This document shows, one piece after another, positions 1-11,967 of a stretch of 64,000 nucleotides of DNA (position 1 is its first letter; each line of letters opens with the position of its first letter). Origin of the DNA: Aphidius gifuensis (lineage: Eukaryota > Arthropoda > Insecta > Hymenoptera > Braconidae); NCBI RefSeq assembly GCF_014905175.1, contig NC_057792.1, forward strand, positions 17,986,963-18,050,962, read 5' to 3'. Below the pieces are notes generated by a model. The model was not told the DNA's origin and ran no database searches. It worked only from the letters and a program-made list of their open reading frames with translations. The position numbers were made by a program, and so were the translations under genes.

Positions 1-2806
1 GCGGTACAACTCCTCGATTATATGCAATTACGAGTTTTGAACGTTTGTATGTGTATTGCGCAATTACAAAATAAAATTACTTCCTGTCACTGTATACAAT
101 TTTTCTACAACACTTTTGTAGTATTTAATTTTTTTTATCTTTATTTATTTTAACTTTTTTCTTTTTTTGAATTTTCAATGAAAAATATATATTTTTTTTT
201 TTCTTTTTTCAAGTTCGGGGAATTCCGCTTGATGATTTATGTCAAGGTTCTTGTTGTTTATCAAATTATTATTTTTTTTTTTTATAACTGTAACTACATA
301 TGTGACAATAATAATACGAAAAATCGACAGTTGACATTTGTCATTCATTATGCCTGTAATAAATAAATTTTATCATAAAAAAAATATTATTTATTTTTTA
401 TTTTTGTAACGAGTGTGTTGGTGTGTTACATGATGCAGGTGGATTTTATAATGATTCTATTATTGACACATTTTACAATCGCTAATTTTCATTAAAAAAA
501 AAAAAAAAAAAAATAGAATAAAACGAACAAACTCTCATGAATAATCAATTGTTTGTATTGGCAAATGAACACATGTGTTTTGATGATTGTGTCTCTTTTA
601 CAAATCAATATTCATGAAGCAACAATTAAAATTACCAATTGTTATATCTTGAATAATTTATTAAAAGCATTCATTCACCGTAATGAAATTAGTCTATACT
701 AAAATGAAATATTTAAGTATTTAACTTGATAAAAATAATAAGGAAAAAAATAAATAACAAAATTGCCTGGAATATGAGGAAAAATTGGTTTTGATTAATT
801 CATAAATGTCAGATTAATCAAGATTACAATCTGGGATTTAATTTTTTTTTTTTTTCCTCGAACCTTTTTATTTATTTTTTTTTCTCTCTGATCGTCGAAG
901 CAAGTAGTCGCTCTTCGTACCTGGTCAGACAAATCCTTGGCGCAAAGTAGTAGAGATCCACGTGAGGTCAGACACATTGTCCACGCTTTGACATACGTTT
1001 TCGAATTAATTGTATTTTATAAGAAAAAAAAAAAAATAGATTTAAGGGATTTAGATTATTATTTTTTTTTCCATTCCTATATATGACTTGTCCGGAAATA
1101 GGATTAAGACATAAAAAATCTAATAAAAAGGTTGAGTGAAAGTTGAAAAAAAAAAGAATTGAAACCTGTTTTTTTTTTTTTTTGGAAAAAGAGGAAAAAA
1201 AAAAAATATTATAACGGCATTGGAATTATTTTATCATGACACAGGAGAATTTATCCATTAATTAATTTAAAATTCAACGACGGGAACTTGGATATTGAAT
1301 GAAAATTAACTTGATGAAACTAAAGTCATTGAAGATAATCGTGTTCTTGAAATTGAATGGAAACCAGTTTCCGGTAGTCACGATCAGGGACAAACTTATC
1401 ACCTTCTTTTTTTTTTTATTTCATATTTCATAAAATCTCTGTGATTACAATCGTGTTTATTATTTTAAAAAAATTATTGTAAATTAAAACCTACATTTAC
1501 CTCATGCAATTATTCCGTAAAGTTCCTTTTGTCTACGTCATATTCTCTGAACTGAAAATAAAAAAAAAGAAAAGTTTATTTATCAAATACTTAACGGCCC
1601 CATCATCAGCAACATTTGTTGTAACGTCACTAGGACAAGGCAACTCGTGATACTTATTATTGTTTACGTAATAAACACATTGCATAATGTAAACTTAATT
1701 TAACTTGTACACAGAATTTTTTACATTCATTTCCCCCTTTTATTTTTTGTTCATTATAAAAAATGATTCATATGGGCATCTGGTATTTTCCTTATTTGTT
1801 TATGATATGCAGCAAAGTTAGATTACAGTACACAAGAGATATCAAAAATTTTTATTCACTATACATAAAGTCTCACAAATATATTTTAGCAAATTTTCCT
1901 GAAATTGTTGGACTATAACTTTTTTTTTTGTGAGATAGAAAGAGTGGTGAAATACACAAAGATAAAATGCATTTTTGGCCTGTTATCTTTGCCAAGAAAT
2001 CTCAAAGCAATTCGTGCAATTTTTTGGCTTTATTTAACATGATATTTATGGTTTATTATTTTTTACTAAAATGCCAACTTCATGTCCCTTTTAAACTTAT
2101 TCATTTCAATTAATTTTAATATAAATATTTTTTAAATTACATTTTAATAAATTTTTTTATTTTGGCAAATAAATTTTTTGAAATATATTTTTATTTATTT
2201 TATATAATATATAAATTAATATTTAATAGAAATGATTATAATCAAACATGAATATAGTATTAATTCTATCATTGAATATAATCAAGTCCAGCATATGTTC
2301 CCTTCACTGTACAAATAATGTGTTATCATGTACAAATGAATCCTGGTAACTGTACGACGAGTGGCTCAAGGTAAAATCGTGATTTACCACCCAACGTCAT
2401 TTGGCAAATTATTAACGACGGTTTACGTTATAAACCACACTGCAAAGACAGAGACCCAGAACATCTCCAGACACATTTATATACACACATGATATATAAA
2501 TGTGTGTCTTGCAATGACATATACAGGTGTATTAATTGTGAAATAAGGAGAAGGACATCGTTCATGCGAAACATGATAAAATTATAACTACCATACTACC
2601 GAGGTGTTGACAAATATTATTCATTTTATTTAAATATCATCTAGACAAATTTTCATACAATGAATTTTGTTTATTTATAATTATTATAAATAAGTTTAAA
2701 AAATAAATTTACATAAATTTTTTACAGTAGAATTTTAAATAAATTTAATAATAAAAATAATAATTTGTTTGTTTGATTTGTTTTTTTTGTTTTTTGTTAA
2801 ATATAG
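1..2806 (+). other. Mitf: Mitf intron, left end outside window
   Basis: This is non-coding AT-rich sequence directly before the first visible Mitf exon, so it is read as the 3' part of an intron whose donor lies left of the window. It ends in a T-rich tract followed by ATATAG, a good acceptor, at 2801-2806. It contains a CACGTG E-box at 959-964 and a 12-bp inverted repeat at 2471-2505. I see no Mitf-like exon here. The first 150 bases are open in one frame but resemble nothing I recognise. Confidence 0.7.
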
Positions 2807-2993
2807 GCGGAAGATTTGATAGAAGATTTTCTGTCATTTGAAGCAGAATCATTGGGTGATGGACTGAAAGACAGCCAGGGTAGTATTTCAGGTCATTCTG
2901 ATCTTCAAATTAAACATGAGCAACTACTTTTAACTGACTCCGAGGTCAATGCACTTGCCAAAGATCGTCAAAAAAAAGATAATCATAACATGA
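2807..2993 (+). CDS. Mitf: Mitf exon: acidic segment and start of basic region
   Basis: This is an internal coding exon of the insect MITF/TFEB/TFE3-type transcription factor. These nuclear proteins bind E-box/M-box/CLEAR DNA sites as dimers and control lysosome, autophagy and V-ATPase genes. The exon starts at phase 0 and gives 62 residues plus one base. It opens with an acidic segment (AEDLIEDFLSFE) matching the DVIDDIISLE segment of vertebrate MITF. It ends with LAKDRQKKDNHNM, the start of the basic region, nearly identical to the vertebrate LAKERQKKDNHNL. The His that contacts DNA is residue 60 of the visible 260-residue part. The acceptor is T-rich plus ATATAG and the donor is A/GTAAGT. 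The last base A combines with TT of the next exon to make the Ile typical of this family. The upstream N-terminus is missing from the window. Confidence 0.96.
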
Positions 2994-5900
2994 GTAAGTA
3001 AAAATAAAAAAAAAAACATATACCAATTTTAAATTACTATCTAAAAAAAAAATAAATAAGATACTTGAATTTAAAGTTTTGATATTAAAATAATTAGAAA
3101 ATAAAAAAAAATAAATAAATATATTTCTCCAATTATTTGTGGTTAAAAGTAAACAGTTTAGTAAGAGTTTAAAAAAAAAAAAAATAAATATATAAATTAG
3201 AAAAAAATAAAAAGAAAAAAAAGCAAAGAGGAAAATAAAGTCGCGTTGGTTATATCGCCGTAAATTGAAGTGGTGTATAAAGTTGGTTTTTGGGTTTCCG
3301 TAGTAGTGCTACTGGTTAAAACGAGAAAACGTGCGAACGATAAAGTTGGTAAAACGATAGAATTTCAAGAACCAAAAAAGCTTCGCACTAGTATACAGTG
3401 AGACAAGTCGGATATGTGTGGGTATGGTTCAAGTATAAAAGAGCTAAAAGATAAGGTAATGGTTATAAAAGAAAAGTAGAAAATCCTAGTCTAAAATCTA
3501 CGAGGGACAAAATAAAATTGTAATTTTGGTCAACCATCTGCTATCCAATGTCCTTTTTTTTTTCATTTTATATTTTTATTTATTTTATTTGTATGTTTAC
3601 TTATATATATTTTTTTTTTCAAGTCATTTTATTTTCTTTTATTTATTATATTTTGTAGCTGCATTGGATACTTGGGCCAATATTCCTCTACCGCATTTCC
3701 TTTTCTACAAGTTATTTTATACAACTTCCTGTTTTCTTGTACGTTTAGACACCACGATCATGGTCAATCACTTTCTCTGTCTTTTTTTTTTTTTATTTTA
3801 AACTTTTATTTATCTTGTACATATATTGGCTCTTGTTGAAATTTCACAAAATTCCTTCTTGCCACTTTTATGTCTTGAATCCTTGTTCACTCATGTATGT
3901 GTGTATATGTTAACAAAATAATTTCAGAGGGTATGTCTGATCGGCAAAGAAAACCATCGTAAAAATACCGGACGATGCACGTTCTTTATCACGCGTGACT
4001 TGGTGATGTACGTGATTTGATTTTTATTGTCTGATCGTACTCGTTTTCGATATGGCGAATCTTATTTATTTTTTATTCTTTATCCCTCTTTTTTCTTCAT
4101 ATTTTTTTTTCTACTCGGCTGCTAGTTTTTTTTTTTTTTATTTATTTTATATTTCGGTCTGACCTTTCGCACTTGGTGTATATTAATAAAACAAATAAAA
4201 TTAATCAATAAAAAAAATTTTTCAATTATAAATTATTTACCTGGACTTGTGGTCAGCAAGATAAAATAATATAAAAATTATAAATAATAAATAAATGTCA
4301 TTAATTAAAGCTTCTCTTAATTAATTATTTTGAGAGATTTTATTTTTTTTTTTCTCATTATTTTTGTACAATTAAAACACAAGTTGCTGATTTGTTGAAT
4401 TTTTTTTTTTGCTGTTTTTTTATTAGTGGTTGAATATTAAAGAGTAAATAAATTTAATTTTAAACTAATAAAGCATATAGTTATTCATAAAATTTGAAAG
4501 AGCAGAGCTTTTTAATGTAACTCTCTGTGATGAAATAACTAAGTAAATCAACTTCAACAAACTTTTGGCATTCTTTTGGCAGAACTTGATTTTTTTTCAC
4601 GTTGATTTTATCCACTGGGAGTTAACCAATCTAATCAACAAGATCAGAGCTCAAGATTCCCCCATTGCACCAATTGGGACACCAACATTGCAAAAAAACA
4701 AATATTTGAAAAAGAAACTTTGAATTTTTTTATTTATTTTTTTTTTTTCTGTTAAATTTATAGAAAATCTTTTTTTTCAAATTTTTTTATTCTCAATCTT
4801 TTCTTACTTTTCGTTTATCTTTTTTTTTTTTTTTCTTCTACTTGATATCTTTTATTTTTCCTCCCTTTAGTAATATTTTTTTTTTTATTTATTTATTTTT
4901 CTCAACAGTGTCTGCAAACTCAGCGCTTCCACTTGCTAATTTTAATTCTGTCACTCGAAACGAAAGTAAACACCTGTTGTCGACGTTTTTGCGTGTCACG
5001 TTATATAAATGCATTTTAATTTATTTTATTTAGATAAATCTGATTGCTAATTTAATTATCACAAATATTCTTTTAATTTTAATTATTTATCTTTCACAAA
5101 GATCGGTCAATTTATGTTTAATAATATACCTATATTTTATTAATTTATTTTTTCAATTGAATAATTATTTTACATTCAAAATTTTTTAAATAACTTTTCA
5201 ATTTATGTATTTATTATTTTATAAATATTATTTATTTTTGATCAAAATAAACAATATTAAATTGATCATACTTGTCAGCACAGTATATTTATATTTTCCG
5301 TATGATAAATCTACATTTAGACGAATCATTTAATGTAAATATTGGTAGTGTTATAACAGAAAATAAATTGATGATACAAAGTGAGAAAAAAAATATACAC
5401 AATCTGTCAAAAGCAACAGCAAGGATTCTATATCAAATGACAGCTTTACTCATGAGCATCTACTGATTTTAGTCTTATCGATGTGCTATAATTTTCACAG
5501 TATATCAGTGCTAGTTATTAGTCGTGTTAATATCACACTCAATCACACATATATCCATCAAATTAAATCTCGAGATGACTATGCAACAATTATCATAAAA
5601 AAAACTACAATTTCCATTTATTAATATTTATTAGATCTTTATTTTTTTGCTCGTTTATCAATTCTTCCAATTAGTTTGTTACATAATAGATTTATTGAAA
5701 TGAAAAAATCATTATGAAGAATTGTTGTAAAAAAATTATAACAAAATGAAAAATTTAATTAACACTGACTAAATTAATAAACATTTTAATAATAATTTTT
5801 TTATAAAATAAAAGTTTTTATATGCTCTCATTCATTAGAGTGAGTTATCATTTTTCTTTTTCAAAATTTAACAAAATTTAAAATGAAAAGAAATTATATC

Positions 5901-6560
5901 ACGTATTGATATATAAAAAATATTTAAATTTAAAATATATTAACAATAAAATATGATAAAACAAGATAAAAAAAAAAAAATAATATTATTACTATAAGTG
6001 GTTTTAAAAGTATATATATTGAATCACCTGTCGATCTAATAAAACTATTTTAAAATTGAATAGTATGTATTGTAAAATCTCACGTTAACATCGCGTGCTC
6101 TTGGGCTGATAACGAAGGTATATCGTCGTATGTGCAATACAAACGAGTATGTACAAGAACGAATGACATCACTGTCAATTGTTCTATATATTTTTTTGCT
6201 ATATATACATTGGAATTTTACGTGAGTCGAATAGATATTGTCAATCTATGCCGACGTTGCAGAGAGAGAGCCAAGTGGCTAGTTCACGCTTAAAGCTCAA
6301 TTCAAATAAAATGAAAAAAAAAAAAATCTATATATATAAAAATAAAATAGTAAAATCCTGGACATGAGTTGACGTTATCATTGGTGATTCTCAGAAGTCA
6401 TACGAGAGGTTGAAAAACTATATGATAAATTTAATAAACATAGAAGCTTTTTTTTCATTTTCGTATTGGAAAAATTTAAATATAAATTTTACATTTAGTT
6501 TTATTATTATAATTATTATGTAGCAATAATAAAAACATTATTTATTTATTTATTTTTCAG
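2994..6560 (+). other. Mitf: Mitf intron (phase 1)
   Basis: This 3.6-kb intron begins GTAAGT and ends TTATTTTTCAG. It is AT-rich with many T and A runs. A coding-like but ATG-less open stretch lies at 3264-3401 (see findings). Several small open frames rich in Phe, Ile and Lys are composition artefacts. No repeat family or RNA gene was recognised. Confidence 0.9.
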
Positions 6561-6636
6561 TTGAAAGAAGACGAAGGTTTAATATCAACGACCGCATCAA
6601 GGAACTCGGTACATTATTACCTAAAATAAACGATCC
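6561..6636 (+). CDS. Mitf: Mitf exon: basic region and helix 1
   Basis: This 76-nt exon enters at phase 1 and completes the Ile codon. It encodes [20 protein letters not shown] and then KINDP: the rest of the basic region and helix 1 of the bHLH domain, residues 63-88 of the visible protein. The Glu (64) that reads the CA half of the E-box and the Arg (68) of the H-E-R triad are intact, so DNA binding should be preserved. The acceptor is T-rich plus CAG and the donor is CC/GTAAGT. Both intron positions match those I know for vertebrate MITF family genes, where the same two junctions flank this piece of the domain. The exon is too short to stand out as an open reading frame and was found from its sequence. 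Confidence 0.96.
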
Positions 6637-9600
6637 GTAAGTATAAACAAAATAAATTTATCAAAAATAAATTATCATTTTCTTTTAGTAAATAGTAATA
6701 CAAAATGAGATTTATAATATATTTATTTTATATACGAGTTATAAGAGTAGTTTATTAATGAGTAAAATAATTGACTTGCGTATTATTTTTTATATAATAA
6801 TTATTACTTTGATCTTGAATTATTAATTCATTATGTTGTTTGAGTATACAACAGTGAGTAATGCCATACAGCTAGACTAATATAAAAATAAATAAATAAA
6901 AAAAATAATGGATGAGACGTCGGATATGGAAAGTGAGAAAGGTGAAGTGGCAAAAGCTATATGGAGGCTCGTCGAGATTCAATGAGTGGCGGAAAAGAGC
7001 TTTTACAAAAATTGCATTTTTCAACATTCGTTATTTCCATTTTGTCGTTGCATTTCCTCCCTCAAAGTAGCATTTTCGTCTCAGTTTGTCTGTTGATTTT
7101 CTATTCCTTCACAAGAGGGTTAAATAAAAATAAAAATCCTCTACTCGTATTTTCTTTTCTCAAAAAGAAATCTATTTTTATTTAATTTTTTTTTTTTTTT
7201 CGATCTAGCTCTTTGAAGTAAACATTGACGAGTATACGTTAATGGAGACAAGATCGATCGACTTGGATCAAGAGTATAAATAAAAAAAATAATATGAAAA
7301 ATAGAAAAAAGATTTATTTTAAAATAAAAAAAATATATTCAAGATAGTTTTTAGACTATTTGTGGTAGTGTGATGATGATGATGCTGGAAAAAGTATATT
7401 GTCTGTGACCTGTAATCTGACACGATGAATATTATGAGACTTTTTAAGGTTGTCTTTATTCTCACTTCATCATCCTAAAATTATTATTATTATTATTTAT
7501 TTTTCTCTCTCATATTTGTATTAAGTTTCAACGACATCAAGGGTTCAAGCCCATTGCATATTATATATTCTCTCTCCAGAACAACCATGCTTAAGAAATG
7601 AAAAGCTTTCGGTGAATTTTTTTTTTTTTTTTAATTTTTTTTATATATTCTTCATTTCTTTTTCCTTTATTATCATTATAATTTTTTTTTTTTTTTTTAA
7701 TACTTTTCATCTTAGAATTTTTTTTATATTTTTCTTCATCTTCCATGAGCGTGTCGTTTCCCCTCACGATTCTAGTTCATTGCGGCGCTTACAAAAAGGA
7801 TCCATTTACCTTCTGAAACCATGTCGACCAACTTGAATTTCAGTCTGCGGATGACGGGGCAAAGTTGCACTAATTGTAAACCTAGAAAATCCTGGATTTT
7901 TCATTTTCTTAGTTCAAAGATTTTTTTATTTTTCTTTTTGTTTTTTTTTTTTTTCGCTCAGAATATTCAATTTTATTTTATATATTTCCCCGTGCTTGTT
8001 AATTTTATACTTTACGATTATTATTATACAAATGTATATTTTTTTTTTTTATCCAATTGTCTTTGACTTTGTTGAACTCTTTGAAAAAAAATAAATAAAT
8101 AAAACTATAATTTTACAGTAACTTAGTCTTGTCCCGATTTTTTTTTTTATTGAATAGACAAGTTGAAATATTCTGTTGGATCTAGCTTAGATATAGTTAA
8201 GAAAAAAGTTACAAACACGATATACAAAATATATATACAGGCTATATTGAACCATTGAAGGACCATTGAAACTTGCAGACATGATTACTTGACTCTCATC
8301 CTCATCGTCATCCTTTGAAGTCGTATGAAATGTCTGATGAGACATATATATATATTTACTTGAGTTTAAATTTTTGATGATCATCATAGAAATGTTTTAA
8401 AATAGTACATCTTAACTTAAATTTTGAAGTTTTTAAATTTTTTAAATTGAGAATAAATATTGTAACTAACGAGCCAAAGAACGTTTCACAAATACCGGAA
8501 GATGGGCCCGCATGAATTGACCATTTATCAATCTGTTTCTGGTGCAAGTATCATTAGTCAGTGTCATCGACCACAAGGACTTAAAAACTTTTGTATCCTC
8601 ACACGCCTCATGAACGCTAGCATTACATCAATTGTCTATCTTTCTCTTACATATATATATCAACCTTGATTCACCAAACAATTCTCGTGCGTTACGAATT
8701 TATCCCTCTTGTTGGATCAAGGGCTTCATCCGTGCAACCACCCATGCAATACGTATCAAGCATATATACCAGCCAATATATGCACATTTATTTTGACTTG
8801 AAATCGTTAGACGAACCTGACAGGTCTAGGGGCTTAACCAATACTTGACACATAATTTACGACTTAAATTATATCGTTTATTCTTCACTTAAATTTTATC
8901 ATAATACCTATGTTCATTTTATTTTATTTTTTTTCTTTATCTTTTTAGTATATTTGATTTAAAACAAAAAATACACTTTTTATTAAGTATAATTATTATT
9001 TTTTATTTTATTTTTTTAAATAAATCCAGCAAACAATCCATAAAATTATTATTCTTTTTTTTTAAACTGGTTTTTTATACAGTCTATGTATGTAACAATG
9101 TATGCATAAATTTTTATGCTAATTTACATATAAAGTTTGAAACAAAGTGTTGAAATAAAAAGTATAAAATTTTATTAATAATTATGGCAATACTAATTTT
9201 TTTGTATGATAATTTTTACATTTTATTTTTTTTGTTTTTTATAACTGGAAAATTTTTCAAGTTTTATTTGTATATTGATTTTTTATATTTACAAATTTTC
9301 CATAATGAAAAATTTTGTTTTTTTTTGCTATTTTTTAAAAGCTATTATAAAAGTCAATTTGAGTGAGATATTCGTGGTCATTGCAGTATGAAGTACACGT
9401 CAGGATAAAAAGTACGACAGAATTTTAAATTATGTAAACTTCCTCAAAAGTCAGAGGTAAATTTTGAAACTTTTATTAGGTACATCCAAGCGGATAATGC
9501 AAAATGAAAAGAAAAAAAAATGAATAAATAAAGCTACAATGGTCTATATATACTAGTGGTGGTAAATAAATAAAAAAAATAATATATAACAAAAAGAAAA

Positions 9601-10067
9601 CTAAGGAAAAAAAAAAACAAACAATATATAAAAAAATAAATAAATTAGCCTCCTGATAGTACAAGAGTTTTACATTCGTAGGATTGCGTTGTTGAAAAAA
9701 TCTACTAGATATACTGAAAAATATTAAAACATTTTGTACAATGCTTCTCGTGTTGTTTCAGCCATAACAATAAACTTCAAGATATCCAAAAGACCCATTT
9801 AAACAGATATATATATTTGAGACAAAATATCAACAACGGAGATTTAACACTTTTTATCTTTCTCAACTTTCTTTAGTCGCAGCAAATTGTTGAATTTACT
9901 TTGGTATTATATTTGCACCTCATATACACTATTGCCACAACTTGTCCACTAATCTCTTGTAAAAATAAAAAAATAAATATAGCTATAAATAAATGAAAAA
10001 AAAAAAAAATACTTGTTACTTGTTAATTAAATATTTTTTAATAAATTTTTATTTTTGTTTTGTTTAG
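6637..10067 (+). other. Mitf: Mitf intron (phase 2)
   Basis: This 3.4-kb intron begins GTAAGT and ends in a T-rich tract plus TTTAG. It contains (GAT)n near 7371-7384, an (ATT)6 microsatellite at 7480-7497, and a small inverted repeat at 9104-9119 (GCATAAA arms). A 25-codon ATG-started frame at 6909 has no splice support and is not called. Confidence 0.9.
7480..7497. repeat. (ATT)6 microsatellite
   Basis: Six perfect copies of ATT lie inside the Mitf intron. Ordinary simple repeat. Confidence 0.9.
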
Positions 10068-10347
10068 ATATTATGATATTGTTAGAGACGTCAGACCGAA
10101 TAAAGGAACAATATTAAAATCATCAGTAGAATATATAAAACGTTTAAAAAATGAGGTCACAAGACTTAAACAAAATGAGTCAAAAACAAAACAGCTTGAA
10201 TATCAAAATGAAAGATTACGTAGACGTGTTGAAGAACTTGAAGGACGATCAATACAATATCGTTGTTTAATTCCAACTTCAAATGAACCAACTTCATCGG
10301 CTGATTTAATTGGCCTCTTTTCTAGAACTAAACGTGATCGAAGAAAG
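10068..10347 (+). CDS. Mitf: Mitf exon: loop, helix 2 and leucine zipper
   Basis: The exon completes a Pro codon and then encodes 93 residues (89-181 of the visible part): loop, helix 2 (NKGTILKSSVEYIKRL), leucine zipper and a downstream linker. Leucines at 114 and 121 are followed, after a 10-residue step instead of 7, by 131, 138 and 145. This is the three-residue register break (stammer) known to restrict MITF-family dimerisation to its own members. After the zipper, CLIPTSNEPTSSADLI resembles the SLIPSTGLCSPDLV segment of vertebrate MITF. Six residues (YYDIVR) at the exon start have no counterpart in the vertebrate loop. The donor is weak (AAAG/GTATAT); if the intron were retained, the protein would stop after three more codons at 10354-10356. 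Confidence 0.95.
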
Positions 10348-11727
10348 GTATATTAAATTTTTTTTATATTTATATTATTTTTAAGAAAATTATTTTTATT
10401 TTTTTTTTTTTTTATTTTTTATAGCTATTTTTTACTGCTGCTTTTATCTTATTATTTATTTATTCTCTACTATTCTGCATTTTGTCTCATTCATTTTATA
10501 TTTTATTTTTTATTTTTTTTTTCCCTCTTGAAATCCGATCTTACTGAGGACAAAAGCAGCTAGAGGGTAAATCGTAATTTGTACAGACTATTTTTTATAT
10601 TTGTTTGCTAAAAAATGTTGACAATCTTGACTCTGAATTATTATCAACAATAAAATCTGCTTCATCTTATCTTGTCCGCTTTTTTTTTTTTATCTCAATT
10701 CTTAAAGTTTTTTATTATTTTACATTTTTTTTTTTTTTTTGCTAGTATTGACATTTTATGTATGATAAATTTAATGATTTTGTTTACAAAGTAATTATCA
10801 CATTTTATATTTATTTATTTTAAAATCACTTGGTAATTAATTTTTTTTAATTATTTGATTATTTAGCTGATGCATTTTATTAGACTTTTGCTTGAAAACT
10901 TTTATATTAATATTTAATCTCATCAGCAATCTCACTACTACAAATAAGAATAAATTCGAAAAAAAAAGGGAAATTTTTTTTTAAAGTTTCATTAAACTTG
11001 TAATGGATTAATATGATATTAATCCGAGAGAATATTGTCGAGCTATTTCAATAGAAAAATTTATAAATAAAAATATTATTTTTTAAAAGTTTGAATAAAC
11101 TTTACAACATAAATTGTATTCCAAAGGGAGCTATCTTACTTGAAACAAATATTTGTTTAAAGTTTAATAACTTTGGTGTTTTGTTTGTCTCCCAAGATTA
11201 TTATTTTATTTTTTATATTTTTTTAACTTTCTTCATATCAACATATAAAATAAAATATATCATAAAAAGTTTTAAAGTTGATATTTTTTTATTTATATAA
11301 ATATAATATATTTAATTGTATATTTAAAAAAAAATATATAATCTAGTTATTCATATTGTCTAGTATCTAAAATCCAATTGACATTGTCTTGAAAAGTTTT
11401 CATCAAATTTTATATTGTTCACTTTTAGCTACCTTTAGACACCAGTATACATCCAATCGAGTCATTGGAAAAACGAAAGTTACTTGTTTCAAAATTGTTT
11501 AACTGCGTTTGTCCAGAACTAAAAGACATCTAAAGTTTTTAGCTCATTTTAGTACAAAACAAATAAAAAAAAAAAGAAGAAATTTACGAAAAACTTTGTT
11601 TAATTTTTTTTTCTTTCCATTTTACTTTAAACAAAGTTTCATTTTATAATAATATACTTAAAACTAATCTAAATTTATTATCAAGTTCAAATAATAATGA
11701 TAATTTTTTGTCAATTAATTATTATAG
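10348..11727 (+). other. Mitf: Mitf last intron (phase 0)
   Basis: This 1.4-kb AT-rich intron begins GTATAT (weak) and ends AATTATTATAG. It contains a near-palindrome at 11005-11025 with two inverted GGATTA/TAATCC motifs. A small open frame at 11091-11300 is compositional. Confidence 0.88.
11005..11025. promoter_or_regulatory. 21-bp inverted repeat with two TAATCC homeodomain-type motifs
   Basis: The arms GGATTAATAT and ATATTAATCC are perfectly complementary and separated by one G. TAATCC is the site bound by K50 homeodomain proteins (Bicoid, Otd/Otx, Pitx types). Function as a binding site is inference; the inverted repeat itself is seen directly. Confidence 0.4.
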
Positions 11728-11967
11728 ATGCCAGAAATGATAACTGACGATACATCTGTACTGAATATGGCACATTTTGAAGATTTAATGGAAGATGATA
11801 CATGTGGTCCAGTTCATGGTGGTGATCCAATGTTGTCATCACCACATTTACCACCATTGAGCCCACCAGCACCAGTATGTCATCATCCATTACCAGATGA
11901 AGATACCCTTGGTAGTTTAGCACCAACTAGCTCAAATTGTTCATCTGACATGGACATTGTTGCGTAG
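11728..11967 (+). CDS. Mitf: Mitf terminal exon: conserved C-terminus and stop
   Basis: This phase-0 terminal exon gives 79 residues (182-260 of the visible protein) and the stop TAG at 11965-11967. HFEDLMEDDTCGPVHGGDPM followed by LSSPHLPPLSP aligns with the conserved [20 protein letters not shown] / SSVSP segment near the C-terminus of vertebrate MITF/TFEB. This confirms both the family and the use of this exon. The tail is rich in Ser, Thr, Pro, Asp and His, as expected for a regulated, phosphorylatable region. The C-terminal part after the zipper is shorter than in vertebrates. The ATG at the first position of the exon is an internal Met, since the upstream frame runs into it; it need not be a start. 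Confidence 0.94.
   Translation: MPEMITDDTSVLNMAHFEDLMEDDTCGPVHGGDPMLSSPHLPPLSPPAPVCHHPLPDEDTLGSLAPTSSNCSSDMDIVA

Noticed and set aside
1..150. Open frame at the left edge, considered as another Mitf exon
   Set aside because: The residues do not resemble any MITF-family segment and it turns into Phe-rich noise without a donor.
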